A stretch of 5,247 bases of DNA, taken from the NCBI GenBank assembly GCA_031273515.1, contig JAISRU010000095.1, forward strand, positions 1 through 5,247. The letters are read 5' to 3'. Every line of letters starts with the position of its first letter. The stretch's first letter is position 1. This stretch comes from Bacteroidales bacterium (GTDB lineage: Bacteria; Bacteroidota; Bacteroidia; Bacteroidales; WCHB1-69). Of this stretch, positions 1 through 5,247 are shown piece by piece. Both the position numbers and the translations under genes were made by a program. The notes below the pieces were generated by a model. The model worked only from the letters and a program-made list of their open reading frames with translations. It was not told the origin of the DNA and made no database searches.

Positions 1-1
1 G

Positions 2-130
2 AAAACAGCCGCCAAATACCTGCAATCCGGCAGAATGACTTACAACGGCAGATATGCTATCCCTTCCCGATATTTCCTGATTTCGGACAGTATCATCTCC
101 GATTTTATCGAAGTAAACAGGGAGTGGTGA
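2..130 (+). CDS. 3' end of an unrecognised gene (partial, enters from the left edge)
   Basis: Forty-two codons run from the window edge to a TGA at 128-130. The peptide contains AAKYLQSG, RYAIPSRYF and a final DFIEVNREW, and its mix of residues and codons looks protein-like. I do not recognise the family. The early KTAAKYL could be part of a DNA-binding helix, but that is a guess. The frame starting at base 1 is also open, to a TAG at 259-261, but its translation looks less like a protein. A minus-strand frame is open across this short stretch too, so frame choice rests on composition alone. The start and most of the protein lie outside the window. Confidence 0.4.
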   Translation, partial: KTAAKYLQSGRMTYNGRYAIPSRYFLISDSIISDFIEVNREW

Positions 131-222
131 ATTTGGATTCATCCGGTTATATGTTTGTTATGTCAGTATTTAACACCAAATGTCCATTAGAATCTAATTC
201 CCGAGACAGATGTAATTTTTGT

Positions 223-241
223 CGGAATATTCAATATTCCG
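223..241. repeat. 19-bp perfect palindrome
   Basis: CGGAATATT and AATATTCCG flank a single central C (arms 223-231 and 233-241). It lies 93 nt after the stop of the partial gene at the left edge. It could be a dimeric regulator site, part of a repeat element, or a weak stem. The one-base centre and the absence of a following T-run make a classical intrinsic terminator unlikely. Confidence 0.6.
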
Positions 242-262
242 GCAATCTTATTCCTGCTTAGG

Positions 263-482
263 GATTGCTTCCGGCTTCGTGCCTCGCCGTTGCAATTGAC
301 TACGTCTAACTCACGTTTGCGGATTCTTTGCGTTCTTTGCGTTTAAACAGATTTTTTAAGACAGCCTCGTCATTTCAACTTGTTTGTTGCCTGCAATATC
401 GGGTCTACTACTGATGACGACAAGGCGGGAACAACACACGCTGTCCGTTATTGCAACGGCGAGGAACGAGCCGGAAGCAATC
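263..482. repeat. Long imperfect inverted repeat with ~150-nt spacer
   Basis: Left arm 263-275 (GATTGCTTCCGGC) pairs exactly with 470-482, and left arm 282-296 (CCTCGCCGTTGCAAT) pairs exactly with 450-464. A short mismatched stretch of 5-6 nt separates these blocks on each side, so 28 bases pair. The right arm also starts inside a small local hairpin, CCGTT/AACGG (445-449 and 455-459). Arms rich in GATTGCTTC and GCAATGAC-like text are common in dispersed intergenic repeats of many bacteria, so this is probably a pair of such units in opposite orientation. I see no transposase between the arms. It could also fold as a long RNA stem if transcribed. Confidence 0.75.
324..341 (+). repeat. Tandem 9-mer, two copies
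   Basis: TTCTTTGCG occurs twice back to back (324-332 and 333-341), inside the spacer of the long inverted repeat. The tandem looks like part of a dispersed intergenic element rather than a regulatory site. Confidence 0.6.
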
Positions 483-619
483 TCCCAAGCCGGACAAGTC
501 GGAACAAAAAAGGCATGTTTCTTCATTTTCGTTAAAAAATATTTTTATCATACTATAATCATTTTCAGCAATTAGTGATTTTTGTGTTGAAAAAAAATGT
601 CTAATCGGAGTAAAAATAA

Positions 620-648
620 TTCGGATAATAATTTTTTTTGTATTTTTG
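620..648 (+). promoter_or_regulatory. Putative Bacteroidota primary-sigma promoter for the 678 gene
   Basis: TATTTTTG at 641-648 matches the Bacteroidota -7 consensus TAnnTTTG exactly. A TTCG at 620-623 lies 17 nt upstream and matches the -33 TTTG element in three of four positions. Transcription would begin a few bases after 648, giving a leader of roughly 20 nt before the ATG at 678. This is the only good promoter match I see ahead of the gene chain, so it may drive several downstream genes. The surroundings are AT-rich, so a chance match is possible. Confidence 0.55.
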
Positions 649-677
649 TGCCCAATGTTTAATTAAGTTTTTACAAG

Positions 678-1142
678 ATGGAAAACAGAATATCATTTTC
701 GTTAAGCGAAGCCGAAAAACAGGAAATACTTGCGGCTTTGAATGTGTTGAACACGAAACTGCTGCCCAAGTTGACGGAGTTGGCTCAGGGCGAAGCACGC
801 GAACTGCCCACGATGGGCGACAAGTCTTACGGCTTTGTTCTCAAGGCGCTTGAATACGCCAAACAGTATCCCGAATACGCGGCGCTGATTGATGTGGCAG
901 AGTTTGAAGGGGACGTTAACTCTGTGCAACTGTTGCGCGAAATCCACGTACCGCTTGCACAACTGACAAAGAAAGTGCATGATACGATGACGCTTGCAGG
1001 CAGCGAAGCCTACGTATCGGGGCTTACCTACTACGGTTCGAGCAAAGAGGGGCTGAAACGGAAACTCCCGAACGCCACACTGATTGTTGAGGAACTGAGC
1101 AAACGTTTTCCGGGTCGTTCAAAAGCAAAAAAGGATGAATAG
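678..1142 (+). CDS. Conserved Bacteroidales-type hypothetical protein, 154 aa
   Basis: A small soluble protein with no signal peptide or membrane segment. The sequence looks almost entirely alpha-helical: helices near residues 10-37, a LPTMGDKSYGFV segment around 43-54, then helices to about 110, a GLTYYGSS segment near 115-122, and a basic, charged tail (GRSKAKKDE). I recall similar uncharacterised Bacteroidales proteins that share the N-terminal RISFSL, the MGDK motif, a SEAY segment and a SKRFPG end; this is from memory and unverified. No catalytic motif is visible, so I propose no function. The start is supported by the promoter about 30 nt upstream and an A-rich leader. The gene is clearly more GC-rich than the radical SAM genes downstream (36 of 60 bases in line 781). 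Its stop overlaps the next possible start in ATGAATAG. Confidence 0.85.
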   Translation: MENRISFSLSEAEKQEILAALNVLNTKLLPKLTELAQGEARELPTMGDKSYGFVLKALEYAKQYPEYAALIDVAEFEGDVNSVQLLREIHVPLAQLTKKVHDTMTLAGSEAYVSGLTYYGSSKEGLKRKLPNATLIVEELSKRFPGRSKAKKDE

Positions 1143-1695
1143 CGGAACATTGCTGTCGGTCAGTTCCCCGTTACTGTTCGGAGATGTGAGCATTGCTAGC
1201 GGCGGACAGGTCTTTTCCGATAAAAACGACGGATTTCCTGTTTCCAATCACGATACTTCTGTTTCCGACCTCAACACGGTACTAAAAACAGCAGGATACT
1301 GTTGTCCTCAAACAGCATGTTGCGGTTGTCAACCGCAAATTTTCCGTCTTCGACCTCAATATTTCTATCTCCGACCTCGACCCTGTGCTGAAAATCGACG
1401 TTTTTTGCCGCCCGGGACAGAAATGTTGCAATCGCCGAAGGCAATGCTCCATTCTTCAATGGCAAGTTGCCCGTCGTCGACGGCAATTTCGAGTTTTCGG
1501 ACGTCCGAAATTGCGGTCGGAAACAGGAATGTGCCTGTCGGGAACAGGAATATTTCGGTCGGAAATGGCAATGTGGAAGTCGAGGATTGGAATGTGGAGG
1601 TTGTGGACAGGAACAGTTTCACGGCTCACTTGTCAAAAAAACCGAAAGTGATATGTAGTCCGTCTCGAAAGAGACACAAAAAAAATAAACAATGA
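1135..1695 (+). CDS. Uncertain ORF across a heptad-repeat tract (186 aa)
   Basis: For coding: the frame is open for 186 codons, its ATG overlaps the upstream gene by 8 nt, and its TGA overlaps the downstream ATG in ATGA, an arrangement typical of coupled genes. The ends read as heptads of the form V-x-[DN]-x-N-x-x, for example VSDLNTV (from 1261) and VGNRNVP (from 1516). Against: between about 1282 and 1515 this frame is out of register with the repeat and gives Cys/Pro/Arg-rich text (residues about 50-125), while the heptads continue in the other two forward frames. Nearly every frame is open here on both strands, so length is weak evidence. The tail, HLSKKPKVICSPSRKRHKKN, is very basic. No signal peptide, membrane segment or known domain is visible. 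It could be a real repeat protein, a frameshifted pseudogene, or a non-coding repeat tract. Confidence 0.35.
   Translation: MNSGTLLSVSSPLLFGDVSIASGGQVFSDKNDGFPVSNHDTSVSDLNTVLKTAGYCCPQTACCGCQPQIFRLRPQYFYLRPRPCAENRRFLPPGTEMLQSPKAMLHSSMASCPSSTAISSFRTSEIAVGNRNVPVGNRNISVGNGNVEVEDWNVEVVDRNSFTAHLSKKPKVICSPSRKRHKKNKQ
1177..1620. repeat. Degenerate 21-nt tandem repeat tract, ~21 units
   Basis: Units of 21 nt follow one another with no gaps. Clear unit starts are at 1240, 1261, 1304, 1325, 1346, 1367, 1410, 1431, 1452, 1473, 1516, 1537, 1558, 1579 and 1600; the first three units (from 1177) are weaker. The consensus peptide is V-x-[DN]-x-N-x-x, for example VFDLNIS (1346), VVDGNFE (1473) and VGNGNVE (1558). 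Three units are 22 nt long (1282-1303, 1388-1409, 1494-1515), so the heptad register passes through all three forward frames and returns to the first. These are exactly 106 nt apart, giving a five-unit super-period. Left-half units begin GTTTCC, GTCTTC or ATCTCC; right-half units begin GTCGGAA, GTCGGGA or GTCGAGG, nearly the reverse complement. As a result CTGTTTCCGACC (1259-1270) pairs exactly with 1515-1526. Confidence 0.8.
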
Positions 1696-2897
1696 AATCT
1701 TTTTTCGATTCTCCTCAAGGACGTCCCGCCTTTACTCCGGACAGTATAAACTCTTTATCTTCCGATGAAGTTTTTGTTTTTGGCAGCAATCTCGCCGGAC
1801 ATCACGCAGGCGGAGCTGCTCGGACTGCATTTAAAAAATTTGGAGCCATTTACGGGCAAGGTGTCGGACTGCAAGGACAAAGTTATGCCATACCAACCAT
1901 GCAGGGCGGCGCTGAAACTATCGCCCCGTATGTGGATGAATTTATTGACTTTGCCAAAGAACACCCCGACTTATTTTTTTACGTTACCCGCATAGGTTGT
2001 GGCATTGCCGGATTTAAAGACGGAGAAATAGCTCCGCTTTTCAGGAAAGCATTGGAGTTGAGTAACGTTTGTTTGCCCGAATCGTTCGTTCATGTTTTGG
2101 ACAATCCGCAAATTCCGGAGAGTTATAAAATAATGAAATACGGTCAAGTGAGAACACTGGCAGATATAGTCAAGGTACTTAATGAAGAACATCATTACGA
2201 TAATTTAGAAAAATTGATGACTGATTTCCGGGAGGTTTTGGAACAATATCGGCGAAGGGGCACCATTTCCGCTGAAACTTTTGATTTAATACAATCTGTT
2301 TTTCAGGAGAATAAACGTTCTCTATTCAATAAACGACGATTAAACATAGCTCGTTTAGAAAAAATACTGACGGACAAAAACAATATCAATGACAAAATGG
2401 AAGAGGTTTTTTATAAAAGAAGCATTGCCAAAATGCTAAGAATTATTCAATATCTGAACAATTATCAAAAATATACTGCTCCGGAGCAAATACTCAAAGA
2501 TATTCAAAAATTATTCAACTCTTCGCCCAGTGTTTTTAATGATAGTTTTCACTATCCCCTTTATTTCTTTGAACATGGATTGCGTAACCTGTGGGACAAG
2601 ATTACGCAAAATGGTATTTTAGATAACATTTTATTGGAAAAAGTTATGTTTGGACAGCATGACGAAAAAGTTGAAAAATTGGGAATCAACAAAGTAATAA
2701 GAATAGATTACGAAGATGACGGACCTTGTCATCCGGAAGTTTATTTTCCGCGTGAAGTTGGTACCGGTCCTGTATATGTCAAAGGAGATAGAACATTTAT
2801 CAAATCCTGTGGTGAAGGCAAAGGTCCCAACAGCATACCTGATTATTATGAGCGAGAACTTTTAGAAATTATCCGGGATTCAGAAGTTGGGTGCTAA
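1692..2897 (+). CDS. Macro-like (A1S_2505-type) domain protein with long C-terminal extension, 401 aa
   Basis: Residues about 26-125 match the A1S_2505-type 'phage non-structural protein' family as I know it: EVFVFGSNLAGHHAGGAA (26-43), YGQGVGLQGQSYAIPT (54-69), then VTRIGCGIAGF (98-108). The first and last resemble the ligand-binding loops of macro domains (N-x-x-L with a GG turn, and a GCG..GF turn), so ADP-ribose or nucleotide binding is a reasonable inference; catalysis is not shown. Members are often short single-domain proteins, so the remaining ~270 residues are unusual. Residues 150-280 look helical and charged, possibly coiled (REVLEQYRRRG, LEKILTDKNN). Residues 335-401 look like a small alpha/beta region (VIRIDYEDDGP, VGTGPVYVKGDRTFIKSCGE); I do not recognise either part. 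The ATG sits in an A-rich start region and overlaps the previous frame's stop. The next gene begins 2 nt after its TAA. Confidence 0.8.
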   Translation: MKSFFDSPQGRPAFTPDSINSLSSDEVFVFGSNLAGHHAGGAARTAFKKFGAIYGQGVGLQGQSYAIPTMQGGAETIAPYVDEFIDFAKEHPDLFFYVTRIGCGIAGFKDGEIAPLFRKALELSNVCLPESFVHVLDNPQIPESYKIMKYGQVRTLADIVKVLNEEHHYDNLEKLMTDFREVLEQYRRRGTISAETFDLIQSVFQENKRSLFNKRRLNIARLEKILTDKNNINDKMEEVFYKRSIAKMLRIIQYLNNYQKYTAPEQILKDIQKLFNSSPSVFNDSFHYPLYFFEHGLRNLWDKITQNGILDNILLEKVMFGQHDEKVEKLGINKVIRIDYEDDGPCHPEVYFPREVGTGPVYVKGDRTFIKSCGEGKGPNSIPDYYERELLEIIRDSEVGC

Positions 2898-2899
2898 TC

Positions 2900-3781
2900 A
2901 TGAGCTTTTTAATATTTGGACAGAAAATTCAAATAAAAAAATCGGGTTGCAATCAATCTGATATTCCCGGTCATGAAATTCCTCCTTCTGTGAATCTTTT
3001 TGTTAAGGTTACAAAAAGCTGTAATGCCAAGTGTTTGTTTTGTTCTAATGCAAACACAAAGAGCAATGGTAATTTCAATCAATTAAAATTATTCACGGTT
3101 GTTCAAGAAATTATTGCACAAGGAATTATTGTAAATCGTATAAATATTACCGGTGGCGAACCGTCGCTTGTACCGGACTTAGTTCAATCAATATTAGACG
3201 AATGTAGCAAAGATGTTTATCAGAATATTCACTTGCATCTGAATACTAATGGTTTGTTTCCACAATCACAGGATTTAATGAAACATCCGCGATGGGATTC
3301 CATCTCCATGTCACTGCACCATTACAACATCAATAAATTGTCCGAACTGTATGGTGTTTCTGTTCCCGAAACAGCCTTCGCCTTTGAAGGAATAGATATG
3401 GCAAAAGTGAATGTAAGTTGCAATTTGATAAAAGGATACATAGACTGCGCAGAAGAAGCTCATAAAATACTTGACTTTACACTTGATTTAGGAATGCCTC
3501 GTATAGGATTTGTCGCATTGATGAAAGTAAACGATTACTGTCTGAATCATTATGTGGATTTTGAAGATATTGGATTGAATACGATACCGCATGTATATTT
3601 CACAAAATCAATGGATAGAGGAAATGATTGCAAATGCAGCAACTATTTGTATAATAAAAAGCTCAAAATTTTAGAGATTTATACACGCAATTATATGAAT
3701 CCGCTTTATTGCGAATCTTCGCTGGTTTACGACGGGGATTATTTAAGACAGGGATTTCACGAAAATAATATTATCTATTAG
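2900..3781 (+). CDS. Radical SAM protein, MoaA-type core, 293 aa
   Basis: Radical SAM enzymes cleave S-adenosylmethionine at a [4Fe-4S] cluster to start radical chemistry. The cluster motif is CNAKCLFC (Cys41, Cys45, Cys48; CX3CX2C), preceded by a beta strand VNLFVKVTKS. ITGGEP (83-88) is the SAM amino-group motif, and HLNTNGLF (113-120) is the following conserved strand. The C-terminus has three further cysteines, CKC (244, 246) and Cys271, which may bind an auxiliary Fe-S cluster, though the spacing fits neither the MoaA second cluster nor the usual SPASM pattern. At 293 residues it is compact. The substrate is unknown. I chose the ATG at 2900, two bases after the upstream TAA; a GTG at 2891 would add three residues (MLI) and overlap the upstream gene by 7 nt. 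Notably AT-rich (18 of 60 bases G or C in line 3061). Three bases separate it from the next gene. Confidence 0.88.
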   Translation: MSFLIFGQKIQIKKSGCNQSDIPGHEIPPSVNLFVKVTKSCNAKCLFCSNANTKSNGNFNQLKLFTVVQEIIAQGIIVNRINITGGEPSLVPDLVQSILDECSKDVYQNIHLHLNTNGLFPQSQDLMKHPRWDSISMSLHHYNINKLSELYGVSVPETAFAFEGIDMAKVNVSCNLIKGYIDCAEEAHKILDFTLDLGMPRIGFVALMKVNDYCLNHYVDFEDIGLNTIPHVYFTKSMDRGNDCKCSNYLYNKKLKILEIYTRNYMNPLYCESSLVYDGDYLRQGFHENNIIY

Positions 3782-3784
3782 AGG

Positions 3785-5047
3785 ATGAAGCCAATCGAAG
3801 ATATTTTTAAGGAACGTATTCTTAATGACAAATTGAATACTTCCTACCCTTTAAATCCTTCGGACTGGTCAAAATATAGAACTTCCGACAGACTTCAGTT
3901 TGCAGAAACTGAAGAATTGTCGTTTTATGTTCACATACCTTTTTGTCAAAATCTATGCAGCTTTTGTGAATATACGCGAATGAGATGCCCTGAAAAAGAT
4001 CTGCAAAGGCATTATCTTGATGTATTGAATGCTGATATTAAAACATTTATTAACAAACATCAATATCTCGTTCTGCGGGGATTCGATATTGGAGGAGGAA
4101 CACCGACCGCATTAAACGATGATAATTTTGCCTGTTTAATGGATATTTATAAAAGTAGTGTTTCGTCCATACATTTAGCGCCGGATTTTGAGCCAAGTAT
4201 TGAAGGCACATTTCAAACTTTATCCGAAAAAAAGTTGCAACTGATAAGCGATTCCGGAATCAGACGCCTTTCATTTGGCGTGCAATCTACAAGCGGCAAA
4301 GTGCTTTCTGTCGGTATGCGTACGGGAACATCTTTTGCCGTAATGAATCATTGGATAAAATATGCAAAATATCTTGGTATTCGGAAAATAAACTTAGACT
4401 TGATGTACGGTTTAAAATGGCAGAAATTCAACGATTTGGAAAAAGATATTGCCAAACTTGTTCTATTAAAACCCGACCAGATAACGCTATACGAATTAAG
4501 AACAAACACGCTCGGAGTGGACGGTTACATGTCGAAAGACGATTTGTTTCGTTCCTATTGTTTATTATACACCGGATTAACGTCTATTGGCTATCATGCA
4601 CGTTTTGGGCAAAATACATTTTCCATAAACACAGATGATTTTGGCGTTTCGTCCTACCTGCGTTGTAGAATGTTGGATGGCATACCTTATAAAGGATTTG
4701 GCATTTCAGCGCAAAGCATGAACAGTCAGGGAGTAAGTTATAATGCAGGTAAGAATAAAATCGACTTATCATCATATCTCAATCTGGAAGCATATAATGA
4801 AGAATATAGTTATCGGCTTCCCAAGGATGAATTGCTGTCAAAATATATTGCAGTATCTGCTTATAGTGGAAGACTGTCTTTAAGAAGATGTTCCGACATT
4901 TTAAAGAAAGACTGTTTTCTATATTATAAAGACGAGATTGATTTTTGTATAAAGCACAAATTGATGACATTAGAAGATGATATTCTCTATATTACTCACG
5001 ACGGATTTAAAAATTATGGAGCTGTCTTTTCTTTATTCTATTTATAA
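3785..5047 (+). CDS. HemW/HemN-like (coproporphyrinogen oxidase family) radical SAM protein, 420 aa
   Basis: The order of motifs is that of HemW/HemN-family radical SAM proteins: YVHIPFCQNLCSFCEY (48-63) with Cys54, Cys58 and Cys61 as CX3CX2C; DIGGGTPTAL (101-110); RRLSFGVQS (160-168); NLDLMYGL (203-210); KPDQITLYELRTN (229-241); GFGISAQS (304-311), corresponding to HemW GxGxGAxS; and a HemN_C-like helical C-terminus from about 345 with a final DDILYITHDGF. The fourth cysteine of true HemN (CX3CX2CXC) is replaced by Tyr63, as in HemW-type proteins. It is longer than typical HemW (about 380). Its place directly behind a macro-like protein and another radical SAM enzyme argues against a housekeeping haem role and for a specialised paralogue, comparable to the STM4012-type proteins, which also act in multi-gene sets. 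The start follows a GAGG (3781-3784) and lies 3 nt after the upstream stop. No terminator hairpin is evident after 5047. Confidence 0.87.
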   Translation: MKPIEDIFKERILNDKLNTSYPLNPSDWSKYRTSDRLQFAETEELSFYVHIPFCQNLCSFCEYTRMRCPEKDLQRHYLDVLNADIKTFINKHQYLVLRGFDIGGGTPTALNDDNFACLMDIYKSSVSSIHLAPDFEPSIEGTFQTLSEKKLQLISDSGIRRLSFGVQSTSGKVLSVGMRTGTSFAVMNHWIKYAKYLGIRKINLDLMYGLKWQKFNDLEKDIAKLVLLKPDQITLYELRTNTLGVDGYMSKDDLFRSYCLLYTGLTSIGYHARFGQNTFSINTDDFGVSSYLRCRMLDGIPYKGFGISAQSMNSQGVSYNAGKNKIDLSSYLNLEAYNEEYSYRLPKDELLSKYIAVSAYSGRLSLRRCSDILKKDCFLYYKDEIDFCIKHKLMTLEDDILYITHDGFKNYGAVFSLFYL

Positions 5048-5056
5048 ACAATACTC

Positions 5057-5247
5057 ATGCAGACAGAACAGTTTTAGCTCGCCGGACAATTCTCTACAGA
5101 CGATACCTCCCGATATATCGCGCTCACCAACTTAATCCGTTCTGTTCGGCAAATCCGATGTCAGCGTTAAAAAATACTTTGCCAAATTTGTCGAAATTGG
5201 CATTTTGAACGTGGAAGGTAAAAATAAAGGCAGAAAATATATAATCA
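5057..5247 (+). pseudogene. Frameshifted gene remnant with winged-helix-like end (runs off the right edge)
   Basis: From ATG 5057 the frame reads MQTEQF, then an in-frame TAG (5075-5077), then LAGQFSTDDTSRYIALTNLIR up to about 5140. Protein-like sequence continues in a different frame from 5142, LFGKSDVSVKKYFAKF and then a GILNVEGKNKGRKYII end, and is still open at the window edge. The second part resembles a winged helix: a SDVSVKKYFAKF recognition-type helix followed by a charged beta-hairpin wing. Such C-terminal winged helices occur in Fic-like and other toxin-linked proteins, but I cannot assign a family. A stop plus a frame change in under 100 nt suggests decay; a sequencing error is the alternative. 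It marks the right boundary of the radical SAM cassette, 9 nt after its last stop. Confidence 0.5.

Larger units (their letters stand above)
131..677. other. Repeat-bearing intergenic region
   Basis: This 547-base stretch has no convincing gene. It contains a 19-bp palindrome (223-241), the arms of a long imperfect inverted repeat (263-296 and 450-482), a tandem 9-mer (324-341), an AT-rich segment from about 510, and a Bacteroidota-type promoter immediately before the 154-residue gene. A 63-codon frame at 384-575 is open, but it runs across the right repeat arm and ends in low-complexity AT-rich sequence, so I do not call it. Confidence 0.7.

Noticed and set aside
1..261. Frame-1 ORF open from the left edge to TAG 259-261
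   Set aside because: The translation looks less protein-like than frame 2, and its end runs through the palindrome.
384..575. 63-codon + strand ORF
   Set aside because: It crosses the right arm of the inverted repeat and then low-complexity AT-rich sequence; no start context and no protein-like composition.
1177..1620. CRISPR array
   Set aside because: Units are contiguous, degenerate and 21 nt long with no unique spacers, and no cas genes are present.
1271..1622. Two overlapping minus-strand ORFs (1271-1486 and 1365-1622) with heptad-like text
   Set aside because: The repeat unit is quasi-palindromic, so heptads appear on both strands and stops are rare in all frames. No minus-strand promoter or neighbour supports them.
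3785..5047. Housekeeping HemN (oxygen-independent coproporphyrinogen oxidase)
   Set aside because: The fourth cysteine of the HemN CX3CX2CXC motif is missing (Tyr63) and the context is a radical SAM cassette, not haem synthesis.
489..5089. Direct 9-bp repeat GCCGGACAA at 489-497 and 5081-5089 flanking the cassette
   Set aside because: Similar GCCGGACA text also occurs near 1795, so a 9-base match is weak evidence for an attachment-site duplication.
5111..5120. CGATATATCG palindrome as a terminator
   Set aside because: It is AT-rich, lies within decayed coding sequence, and is not followed by a T-run.

Overview
The window looks like an accessory region of a Bacteroidota (probably Bacteroidales) chromosome. 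The evidence is an exact TAnnTTTG-type -7 promoter element, A-rich start regions with little Shine-Dalgarno sequence, and a 154-residue protein resembling conserved Bacteroidales hypotheticals. All supported genes lie on the + strand.

Layout. Positions 2-130 hold the 3' end of an unrecognised gene. Positions 131-677 carry no convincing gene but several repeats: a 19-bp palindrome, a tandem 9-mer, and a long imperfect inverted repeat with arms at 263-296 and 450-482. A Bacteroidota-type promoter sits just before 678. A chain of closely spaced or overlapping reading frames follows: 678-1142 (154-residue hypothetical protein), 1135-1695 (uncertain ORF over a 21-nt tandem repeat tract), 1692-2897 (macro-like A1S_2505-type N-terminal domain with a long uncharacterised extension), 2900-3781 (MoaA-type radical SAM protein) and 3785-5047 (HemW/HemN-type radical SAM protein). 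The window ends in a frameshifted remnant, 5057-5247, of a gene whose end resembles a winged helix.

How the genes may work together. The last three genes (1692-5047) are nearly contiguous, with gaps of 2-3 nt, so they are probably co-translated. A macro-like nucleotide-binding fold followed by two different radical SAM enzymes suggests chemistry on a nucleotide, nucleic acid or peptide substrate, but the sequence does not identify the substrate. They are visibly more AT-rich than the 154-residue gene upstream, and the cassette is bounded by repeats and gene remnants, which fits acquisition by transfer.

The oddest structure is 1177-1620: about 21 degenerate 21-nt units encoding a V-x-[DN]-x-N-x-x heptad. 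The heptad register moves through all three forward frames because of three 22-nt units spaced 106 nt apart. The left half has pyrimidine-rich and the right half purine-rich unit starts, so the halves are partly inverted copies of each other. Whether this tract is translated is unresolved.
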